From NCBI GenBank assembly GCA_016098155.1, contig JAAAJB010000485.1, positions 3,895 through 27,411 of the forward strand: a stretch of 23,517 bases of DNA. The letters run 5' to 3'. The notes beneath the pieces are model-generated. The model ran no database searches and was not told where the DNA came from. It worked only from the letters and a program-made list of their open reading frames with translations. The position numbers were made by a program, and so were the translations under genes. The stretch is from Actinomortierella ambigua. Its lineage: Eukaryota; Mortierellomycota; Mortierellomycetes; Mortierellales; Mortierellaceae. This document shows positions 1 through 10,000 of this stretch, one piece after another. Within the stretch, counting starts at the first letter, position 1, and every line of letters starts with the position of its first letter.

Positions 1-756
1 GCACAATTCAACCTCGCGCTGATGTACAATGAAGGACGAGGAGTCCGGCAGAGCGTCGTTGAAGCAGTCAAGTGGTTCACGAAGGCAGCAGAAAGAGAGC
101 ATGAAGGAGCACAAGTCAACCTCGCGCTGATGTACAAAGAAGGACGAGGAGTTGAGCAGAGCGTCGTTGAAGCAGTCAAGTGGTTCACGAAGGCAGCAGA
201 GCAAGGGGACAGAGAAGCACAGTTCAACCTCGCACTGATGTACAAAGAAGGACGACGAACCGAGCAGAGTGACATTGAAGCGGCTAAGTGGCAGACGAAG
301 GCAGCAGAAAGAGGGCATGAAGGGGCACAACTCGACCTCGCATCTATGTACAAACAAGGACGAGGAGTCGAGCAGAGCGTCGTTGAAGCAGCCAAGTGGT
401 ACACGAAGGCAGCAGAACAGGGGAACGAAGAGGCACAATTCAACCTCGCATGGATGTACAGGGAAGGACGAGGGGTTGAGCAGAGCGACATCGCTGCTGT
501 CAAGTGGCTCACAAGTGCAGCAGAGCAAGGGTCTGAGTTAGCGCAATTCAGCCTGGCATCTATGTACGAAGGAGGAGGAGGAGTCGAACAGAGCTTTACT
601 GAGGCGGTCAAGTGGTACACGAAAGCAGCAGAACAAGGACATGCAGAAGCGCAATTCAAACTTGGGTTAATGTTCTACGAAGGTCGTGGAGTCGTTCAGA
701 GTGAAGCTGAAGCAGCCAAGTGGTTCGATGGAGCAGCGACCCAAGCACATGTGAAG
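1..756 (+). repeat. Seven tandem 108-bp units encoding Sel1 repeats
   Basis: The repeats are visible at DNA level as well as in protein. Units 1 (1-108) and 2 (109-216) are nearly identical over their first 90 or so bases, with only about half a dozen changes, while units 3 to 7 are more diverged. The unit length is constant, so copy-number change would keep the frame. Confidence 0.85.
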
Positions 757-810
757 GCAATGCAAATGCTGAGAAGGAAGAGGAGACGAACTGTCGCAAT
801 GCCAAGGTAG
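1..810 (+). CDS. Sel1-repeat protein, 3' part (5' end outside window)
   Basis: The frame is open from base 1 to a TAG at 808-810, so the start lies upstream and 269 residues are visible. Seven tandem repeats of 36 residues (108 bases) run almost to the end; each begins AQxxLAxMY, continues xEGRGVxQS and closes with EAxKWxTKAAEQG, the Sel1-like tetratricopeptide-type consensus (Pfam Sel1). Each unit folds as a helical hairpin and the stack serves as a protein-binding scaffold; in other fungi such proteins act as adaptors in ER quality control, chitin synthase activation and kinase signalling. The last repeat is the most diverged and is followed by a short basic tail (RRKRRR) ending AMPR. No catalytic domain is visible, but one could lie upstream, since in early-diverging fungi Sel1 arrays are often fused to protein kinases. 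The family call is firm; the specific role is unknown. Confidence 0.9.
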   Translation, partial: AQFNLALMYNEGRGVRQSVVEAVKWFTKAAEREHEGAQVNLALMYKEGRGVEQSVVEAVKWFTKAAEQGDREAQFNLALMYKEGRRTEQSDIEAAKWQTKAAERGHEGAQLDLASMYKQGRGVEQSVVEAAKWYTKAAEQGNEEAQFNLAWMYREGRGVEQSDIAAVKWLTSAAEQGSELAQFSLASMYEGGGGVEQSFTEAVKWYTKAAEQGHAEAQFKLGLMFYEGRGVVQSEAEAAKWFDGAATQAHVKAMQMLRRKRRRTVAMPR

Positions 811-1047
811 TCAATTTGTACATCTAATTCGATTTGTTAAGATAACACATTCTTGAGGTGACCGGAAACTTCTCCATCGTCGTCGTTAGTGTCCAGAGCT
901 ACCAATGTAACTGCGAGAGGCTTTCTTGATATATCATCTTCAATGTCTACTTGGTTTACCGAGTTTGACGTTTCTGATACGAACTTTAATGTAATTTGAG
1001 ATTTGAGATGACAATGAATGGATCCTTTTTATTGTTTGTTTTGCCAT
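811..1047. other. Short intergenic region between convergent genes
   Basis: This 237-base AT-richer stretch lies between the stop of the Sel1 gene (plus) and the stop of the histidine kinase gene (minus), so it must hold both 3' untranslated regions. I see no canonical AATAAA for the plus-strand gene here. Confidence 0.6.
1028..1033 (-). promoter_or_regulatory. Poly(A) signal AATAAA of the histidine kinase gene
   Basis: TTTATT on the plus strand reads AATAAA on the minus strand, 15 bases past the kinase stop codon. The position is very close to the stop but consistent with a short 3' untranslated region. Confidence 0.5.
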
Positions 1048-4000
1048 CTACTTTTGAACCCATTGATTCAGCATCCCCTCCAAATCCTTCAGCTTGGTCG
1101 GCTTGCTCAGATACCCATTCATCCCCGACGCAAGACACTTCTCCTTCGTCGACTCGACGGCGCTCGCCGTCAGCGCAATGATCGGCACCGACGCAGCATA
1201 GCTCGAAAACTGGCCCATCTGTCGGATCTCCGATGCGGCCTCGAACCCGCTCTTCACTGGCATCGCACAGTCCATCAGGATCAGATCGATCTCTGGCTTT
1301 GGTGCTGGTGCTGGCGCTGGTGGTACTGGTACTGGTGCTGCTGCTGGTACTGCTGCTGTTGGTGGTGGTGATGATGGCGTCTGTGGCTGTAGTTGCTCTT
1401 GGTGCTTTTCTGGTTCCTTTTGTGCGTCGCGCAATGCCGGCTGGCTCGCGGTACCAGTGCTCGGCACTGGCGTCGTCGTCACACTGCTGCTGCCTGTGAG
1501 CCGGGTGGTCATAGTATTCGCGGTGAGCGATTCGATGGCAGCCGCTGCAGATGCCGCGGCCGCGGCCGTCGACTGGTCCGGTGGGGACGAGGCAGACTTG
1601 TTGGGGGCCAAGGACAGCGCCGACGACATGACGGTTGGAAGTGGATCCTGCTCGGCGATCGGTAGAGGAGGCTGCAGTTGAGGCTGTGGCTGTGCTCGCT
1701 GTCCAAATTCCCCTTGCGGCCGCTTGGCCTTCGCAGCAGTGGGTGCAACAGATCGTCCATCGAGAGGAGGGGGTGTAGGATGCCCGACCTGCGAGCTTTC
1801 CAGCGAATCCAACTGGGCTTGGGAAAGGGTTGTCACCTGGACGGCGACATGGGTTACCGCCCCTCCGCCGCTGCCTGGTGTCGTGCCTGAAGTGGGTCCC
1901 GTTCTTCCTGATCCAGGTCCTCCTGGGATAGGTCTCGCTCTTCCTGATCCTTGTATTCTTGGTTGAACTGCGGTGGAAAAAGCAGATGCCACGGCACTCG
2001 TAGCTGCATTCTCGCTAAACTCCTCCGTGTCGGTACCAGCATCGCTGGACATCATCAAATCCTCGCCACGGCGCTGATAGCTGGAGGCCGGGATCGATTC
2101 CACCAACGAATCCCAGACAGCAGAGGCCATCGCTTTTCGATGCGATGGACGTCCACCACCAGCACCAGAACTAACCTCCGTCCTTTCTGTCACAACATTA
2201 GAGGACGTGCTGATGGTCGACGCTGGCGTTGTGGACACACCTGCTGTTACCGATGCCAATGCTGCAGCAACTGTCTCCACCTCCAAAGCTCTCGGACCCG
2301 GCGAGGCAAAGGTCACGGTGGATGATATCCCAGGCGTGCTCTGACCAGTGATCGCTCTTGTTGGCAAAGGTGGGATCTCCGTCGAGTTGGTAGACGTTGT
2401 CTCTCCACCTGGTGCGTCCCCATTCTCTCCTATTACGGTGACTGTTGTTCCTGGTTCCACGACCTCCGCCGGGCCTGTCTCCTGTCCAAGGGCGATGATC
2501 TGCTCCTTGATCATGTCAACCGCGACCTGGCCATCCGGCGCGGACCGTGTATCAAACCCAAGCTTTTCCAGCTGGTACTGGACCACTCGCAGATTGATAA
2601 TGTTGTCCTCCACACAGAGCACCGTCATCCCTCGCCGCTCATGTTTGCCAGCCGCTGCTCGTGCCGCTCGAGGGCTGAATGCTGCTGTCGTTGGCGTTGG
2701 TGTCAATGTCGGTGTCGGCGTGGCAGTGGTGATCTCTGTTGTTGGGGTGGCTGAGCTTGGGTCTGTCGTTGCTGCTCCTTCTGCTTCTCCTGTTGCCGGC
2801 ACCGTTGTCGACTTTGCGGTCGCTGCCTCTTCTTCCACGTTTGTTGAAGTTGCCACTGCTACAGCCTGGCTGTCCTCACTGCCTTCACCTCTACCACGCC
2901 TCAGCAAGGTTGAGGTCGGCAACGAAGTCATCAGCATTTCGGACAGACTACAGCCTGCAGCCAAAGACGCAGAAGGGAAGGGTGTCAGCCCTCGAAAGCT
3001 GCCCGGCATGGAAGGTGGCGACGCCGGGCCCGAGTCCTCTGTCGACGTCGTTGTCGCCGAGAATTCCATAGCCTTGCGGTTCCAGATCCGACGACGATGT
3101 GAGACGGTGCTCGTCGAGTCGCTGGAAAGACCGCTCTGATGATGGGTGGTGGTGCCGCCTCGTCCTCCTACTACTGCTGATTCTTCTCCTTCTTCCTCTT
3201 CCTCTTCTTTTCCTCTGCCTCCTCCTGATCCTCCTGTCACTTCAACTGCTGTGGTTCCCACACTTGTACCGTTACTGCCACTTGACCCTCCTGCTGCACC
3301 TTTAACCCCAACGACCGTAGCCGTCGCTGGTGGAAATGGCTGCGACTTTGGGCGGGCAGGCTTGGAATCGTCATCACTCTGCCCATCCGTCTCGCTTAGG
3401 CTGAACTGGCTGTCGTCGGCCGAACCTTGCGTTGGGGAGCCTGGTCCGCTGCCCGGCAATTGCGCGCGTCGACTTCCTGGATGACCATGGGGGCGTGGGA
3501 ACTGTGGATGCCGGTGTGATTGTGTATGGTGGGAATGATGATGGTCGCGCTGATGTGGTGAGTGTGCGCGTACGACGTGGTGGCGGTGGTGGTACTGCTG
3601 GTGGTGATGGTGTGAAGATGGGCGTTGTTTTTGTTGTGATCCATGGCCCCAAAGCAAATCGCTATCGTCCTCCGAGAAGGTAATACCGGTGGCAATGGCG
3701 TGCTCTGGGGTGTTTTGATTGCAGGTGCTGGCCTTGTCAAATTCGCCCGACTCCATAAACCCGGATCGAGTGATAGTCCCTTTGTGGAGGCTCCTTCTCA
3801 GCTGATGATGCTGCTGCTGATGTTGCTGCTGCTGCTGCTGTGGGTCCCGAGGAGTGTGAACATGTGGGTAAGGAGCCCGCAAGTTCTCTACGTCGACCTT
3901 GATAGGGATCATGGGTGATGGTGCCGCGACGACGGGGCTATTTTCCCCTTCGCTATCCCTGCTTCCAGACTCGCTTCCTGTATGAGGTGACTGCTTTGTC

Positions 4001-7000
4001 GGTTGCCTACTAAATGCCGATCCCGCTTTCGGTATGTCCGTACCCGTGCCCACTGAATGTCGTGTACTGTGGTGGCTGTTGCTGCTACCGCCGCTGGCCT
4101 GGAGGCACTCCATGATACGATCGACCTTGACTGGCTTTAGGATGTAGCGGCACCGAATCGTGAGCTCTGTCGAGGGCGCCAACTGCTTGATCTTGCGGAT
4201 CAAATCCCTTGCCAGAGAGCGGCCTTGTGGGGACGAAAAGATGACCAACACAATCGAGAGCACCAGATCCTGATTCAAGACCGCCATCGCGGCCGCATGG
4301 TCCACAACTTGCTGCTGTTGCTGCTGCTGCTGCAGATGTCGTCTTTGCTCCTGCATTTCGTCATAGAGCTGGTGCCGTCGCTGGCGCCGCGCTGCGTTCC
4401 TGGCCTGGAAGATCTCGACCAACTGGGTGGTGGCTTGCAAGATGGCATCCGCGGTGCCGAGTTTTGTGCAGAAGAAGAAATGGGCATGTGGTCGATAGTT
4501 GGTCGCGAGCACTTTCCCATTGGCATCAAACAAGTCCTCTGTCCGCTCCCGCTCATCCTGCAACATCTTTTCTATGCTGTCGTATTCGCTTGTCACCACC
4601 TCGTGTTGATGCAGAATCCACGCCAGAAAGTGTCGGGCTTCTACGACTGGCTCGACAACCACGGCCCGCATGCTACCTGCCGCCTCTGCAGTCAGGGCCA
4701 AGCCCGCAGTGAGCAGGCGTGAGGATGCCAGAGGGTGCGTCATCGCACCATTGGGTAAGGGCGATGGTACTACCCCTCCTCCTGGTGTCGACAGCGGTAC
4801 GTCCTTATTGCGAACTAACATGATCGGCCATGTAAAGTAAAAGACTGACCCTTGACCGACTTCGGACGTCACGCCAAGGATGCCGCCGTTCATCATGACC
4901 AGATGCTTACTGATCGCCAAACCAAGCCCTGTACCGCCAAACCGCCGAGTCATCGTCTGGTCAACTTGTGCAAAGCTCTGGAAGATGTGGTTCTTCAGAA
5001 AGTCGGGATCAATGCCGATGCCCGTGTCCGTCACCTCAAACCGAATCATCGCTTGCGTCACCTGACTATCCGGAGGGAGCGGCACCGAACGATGGCTCAG
5101 GTATTTGGCCTGTTGCTGGGAATACGTCGGCGCTGCGCTCGAGGCTGGAGCTGAAGCTACGGTTGATTTCGAGGCAGTCGACGATATGGATGACGAAGAA
5201 GATGGCGGTGATTTGGCCGAGGCATTCTGGGCTGTAGGAGAAGCTGGGCGTTGCCGTTGAGAGGAACGTTGATTGCCACCGCCGCTACTGCTTCCAACAC
5301 GCTCCATCTCATGCTTATTACTATTGGAGGATGACGAATCAGTCTCGGTCCGCTCGAGCAAGCATTGAACGACCACCTTACCAGCGGACGTGAATTTGAC
5401 CGCGTTGCCAATGAGATTCATGATGACCTGCTGCAAGCGATCGCCATCTGTCCAAATGGTCTGCTGGCCCGCTCGAATGCTATACTCGAGTCCATGGCGA
5501 TCTTCAAACGGCTCCATGACCAGATCCACCTCCTTCCGGCCCGCCTTATCGGCAAAGATGCGCACCGACTGTTCCAGTGTGTCCAACAGCGTCGGACAAT
5601 CCTTGATGCACAGCATCATCGTTCCCGATTCTAGCTTGGCCGTGTCCAGCAGGTCGTTGATGACACTCAGCGCCACATCGCTCGTGATCTGCATGATCTT
5701 GACCATGTCCCGCTGCTCCCCCGTCAGATTAATATCCGTGTCCTCGAGCGCCGAGAGCGCTCCGACAATCGCACCGATGGGTGTCCTCAGCTCGTGCGAC
5801 GTATTCGCCAGGATCTGCGACTTTGCCTCGTTGGCCGCCAGAGCAGCCTCAACCTCGACTTGCTGTAGCTTCTTTTGCTCCCACAAGCTAGCATGGGCAA
5901 TCGCCAGCGAAATTTGTGTTGCCGTCTGCTCAAACAGCAGCTTCTCGCTCTGAGACCAGTCCTCCATCTCTGCATCCCTCGACGCGAGTAAGTAGCCCCA
6001 GATCCGGCGGTTGTAGAACAGGGCGACGCTGATGAAGCTCTTGGCGCCATAGACCGGGTGTTGGTAATTATTGGTCTGCTTCAGCTCAATGTCCTGCTCC
6101 TGGAGCTCCTCACCGATCCCTTCTTCGCTCACCTGCAACCCCGCCGGCAACAAATGCTCGACCTGGCTCATGACCTTGGGTTTGCCCGTGCGGACAATCT
6201 CCGAAACGAAGCGAACCCAATGCTGTTTCGTCTCCGGGTCAACGCTCCGGAACCGACAGATTCGGATCGCATTGCACCGAATGACCTTGAACAGCTCCCG
6301 TGAGGCCGTATCCAGGATCTGAGGGAGTGACAGTCCGCTACGGATTCGGACCGAGATCGAGTAGATCAGTTGCTTCAGCTCCAGTGCATGCCGCTGCTCA
6401 CGGAACAGCTCTCGACGGAGATCCGAGAGCCGGATCGAGGACCGGACACGTGCCATCAGCTCCCTCGCCGAGAATGGCTTCACCATGCAGTCATCCGCTC
6501 CGCGGTCGAGCCCCTCGACATTGGCTTCCTCGCCCGCGCGAGCGGACAGAAGAATGAAGGGTGTGGTCATCGTCCGGGGGTCCGACCGCAGCTTGCTCAA
6601 CAGCTCATAGCCGTTCATGTTGGGCATGGCGACATCGCTCAGGACCAGGTCGATCCGCTTCCCCTCCTGAAGCCGCTCCTTGATCATGCGCATGGCATCA
6701 ACGCCATCCACTGCGCACTGGACCCGAAACTCCTTGCCAAGGATCTCGCGCAGGTACGTCCGCATGTCGTTGTTGTCGTCCACAACCACAATGAACCCGC
6801 GCCGGACTTTAGACTTTGGGAACAGCGACCGGCTCGTCGCCGCCTTCACGGCAGAGGAGGGAGGGGAAGAGGGCGCCATTCGGAACAAGCGGCCATTGGT
6901 CGACCCTGCTTCGTTGTCATTCATTTCACTGGACGACTTGGTTGGAGGTAGGTACTCGATTGTTGTGAATTGTTGCCTATGATCCCGCATAGGAACCGTT

Positions 7001-10000
7001 AGATAGTTGCTCATTAAACCATGCATATTGTCGTCAAGGATGGTGACGGTGGCGGTATTGGTGAATGTACAGGTGGAGACATTAGAGTCATTCAGCATAG
7101 AGTCCGCTGCCTTGGAAGGCTGAGTGGTGGCGACAGTGGTGGTTGCAGAGGAGTCTATGGTATCTTCACTGTCACCGTTCATCTTAATGTCCTCCAGAGC
7201 AGCCGTATCGGGTCCAAGGTGCGGTGACAACTTGTGGTCCGCAGAGTCGATGATGGTGTCCAAAAGATGTTCATGAGATACGTACAGATTAGATGTAGGC
7301 TCGATCAGAAGTTTTGAAAATTCACCCTCGTCAATATCCATCTTGGAAACTTCATAGTCCTCCATTTCGGCAGGCGGCCCCTTGCGGAATGAGCCCATAT
7401 CGAGAGTCAGGTCATCATCATAGTCATCGGCCTTCTCCTCCTCGTTCGAGTCTGTTCCAGAGGCGGACAATGTTGAGCCGGGCGTAGCCTTGTGGGAAAT
7501 CCACTGAGATGCCTCCTCTGTAAACATTGAAGGGTCCGTCTTGTTGTTCAAGATCTGGGGCTGGCCCCTGTCAAAGTCGGTCGAGTCGTCCAGCTTGACC
7601 TGGGAACTTGGGTGATGGTCACGACCTGCAGGTATCCACAAACGGAAAGTCGAACCAACGTCAACCTTGGACATCACGCCGACCGTGCCGCCATGGATCT
7701 CAGTCAGCTCCTTCACCAACGACAGTCCAATGCCCGTGCCCTCATGTGACCGTGACTGCTTGCTCTCGATCCTGTTGAACCGTCCAAAGAGAGTTGGCAG
7801 GTGCTCTGGCGAAATGCCGACTCCTGTGTCGACGACTTCAAGGGCCACACCAGCCTTGCCTCCTGGCCCGATGCATGGGTATTGGCGCACGGTGACGCCT
7901 CCCTTCCAGGTGTGTTTGAACGCATTGCCCACAAGGTTGAGTAGAATGCCGCTCCACATGGCTTGGTCTACCCAAACTCCGCCTTGAAGGTCGTCTAGAG
8001 GTTGACAGTCCACGGTAAAGTCCAGATGGAATCCACGGGCGACACTCTCAAAGTTGGCGGAGATGTCGCGCGTGTACTTGGCCAAGTCTGTCTCCTCAAA
8101 CATGGCGTGGCTTCGTCCAGCTTCAATCCTGGAGAACTGCAGCAGAGTGTTGACTAGCTTGAGAAGTCGCCTCGTGTTGCGCTGAATCATTTCCAAATTT
8201 GGTCGCGTCGGCGCATCCTCTGGTGTCAGGATAAGGACATCCTCCAGTGGTGCCAGCATCAATGTCAAAGGGGCTAAATGTCAGAGATAATGCAAAAAAA
8301 AAAAATGTGAAAATGGAAAGACAGGACGCGAAAGATGGCATATCGTGAGTCGTTCTGATTTTCTTTCCTTTCCTTCCCTTCCCCTCCCTTCCCTTTCCAA
8401 TTTTTTTTTTTTTTTTTTTTTTTTTGGTCGTGATCATTCTCAGGCTGTTTTCTTTTCTCATTCTCTCCATCTCTCTCACACACGCTTGCTCTAAACAATT
8501 CACCCAGTGAATTACTTCGAAGTTCGTGCGAGACGTTCTGGAAGAACGAAATCTTGGCCTTGTTGAGCTCAAAGAGGGCCTGGGCATTCATTCGCTCGTT
8601 CTCACGGACGCGTCCAAAGTGCATGAGTGAGCCAATACTGCCGACGAGAAGCGCCAAAAAGTCGAGGTATTCATTGTCCAGCATCTGGTACGGATTAATC
8701 CCGACGATCAGCACCGTCGTGATCCTCGAGTCCAGCATCGATGGGTTCTCAAGGATCGGCAACACCAACGCTCGCGCGAGCTTGTGTGTCGACTTTGGCA
8801 GCGTCACCAATCGGGGCACGCCATCAGCCAAAACGGACTGAACTGGCCATGCCCATGGGTCGTCGCAGATCGGTCCTGCTGTATCCCACGGCTCATACTC
8901 CTCGGGCGTGATGAGTAGCGAGTCGGGTATGTGACGCGTCGAAGTGCCCTTCACAAACACCTTTTCCTTCTCACCGCCGTTCTCGACCGTCTGGAGGTTC
9001 CGGTCATAGGAAGTCGCGCGCAGGATGGCTGCCTGTGGTGCTCGCCGGCCATCCTTGTCCCTCTTGTTGCTGGAGGAAACCGGCGGCGAGCGAACGGTAG
9101 CGGGGCGAGGGCTGAACGAACTAAAGGATGGATCCGAAACTCCTTTTTGAGGGTCTTGACACGCCCTCAGGCGAGGGGTCGTCAGCGGCGAGAATGCCTC
9201 ATCCAGAGGAGTCGTGTAGTCTCGACTGACTTCCTTGGTCTGGTAGAGTATCGAGAAGGTGACATCGGGGTTATTGGACTCGTTCAATATTTTAGTGATC
9301 ATCGAGTACGCGCCATTCTCCGACTGGATCAAGGTTGCCTGCTTGCTGAACTGATTAAGTGTTTTGAGACGACGCTGACTCAGAATCGACTTCGTGACCT
9401 CCTGCACAAAAGCCAAAATACCCCCAACAGATCCATCCTGGACAAAAATAGGCGAAAATGTGAAATCAAAGTAGCACTCTTCTTGGTATCCCTCGCTATT
9501 CGCACAAGAAAGGATGAGGAAGGTTTTTAGTCACCGGCGTGAACATGACAAGGAGGAAGGTCTTGGTAAAATGAATGAGAAAAAAATACAAGCTTACCGG
9601 TGAAGATCGAGGCGCAAGCCTTTGTTGTCACTTCCCCGACCAGACCTCCGGACCTCTGCGATTTGTACGCCAAGAACATCCCAGATTTCGCTCCAGACTG
9701 TAGCACCAGGTGCTCCAAGGGCTGTGAACCAATGAAAAGGTAGAGTTTGCAAAACAAGGTGTTAGAACAACGTAGGATAAGTGAGTCGACAGGGCGACAG
9801 GATAGTGCAATCATTGTCTAATTCTCGCGATTGGAAAGTGTGTCATATCAAGACCCTCTCCCTCCCGACCCTGAAAAATGCCCTTTTGCGATAGGGATCC
9901 AAGACCAACGGGCCGAGGCATCCAACGATTCTTTTGTAATATGTCGGGAAGGGAAAAAAAAAAAACTCCTCGGATAGAGGAGCCTTGCGATCGAATGTGT

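Noticed and set aside
2348..3139. Plus-strand open frame of 263 codons opposite the kinase gene
   Set aside because: Its translation is Val/Ser-rich low complexity with no domain; it mirrors the Ser/Thr/Ala-rich repeats of the kinase linker on the other strand.
4225..4722. Plus-strand open frame of 165 codons
   Set aside because: It is antisense to the conserved kinase frame, has poly-Leu from the CTG side of a Gln-coding repeat, and no recognisable domain.
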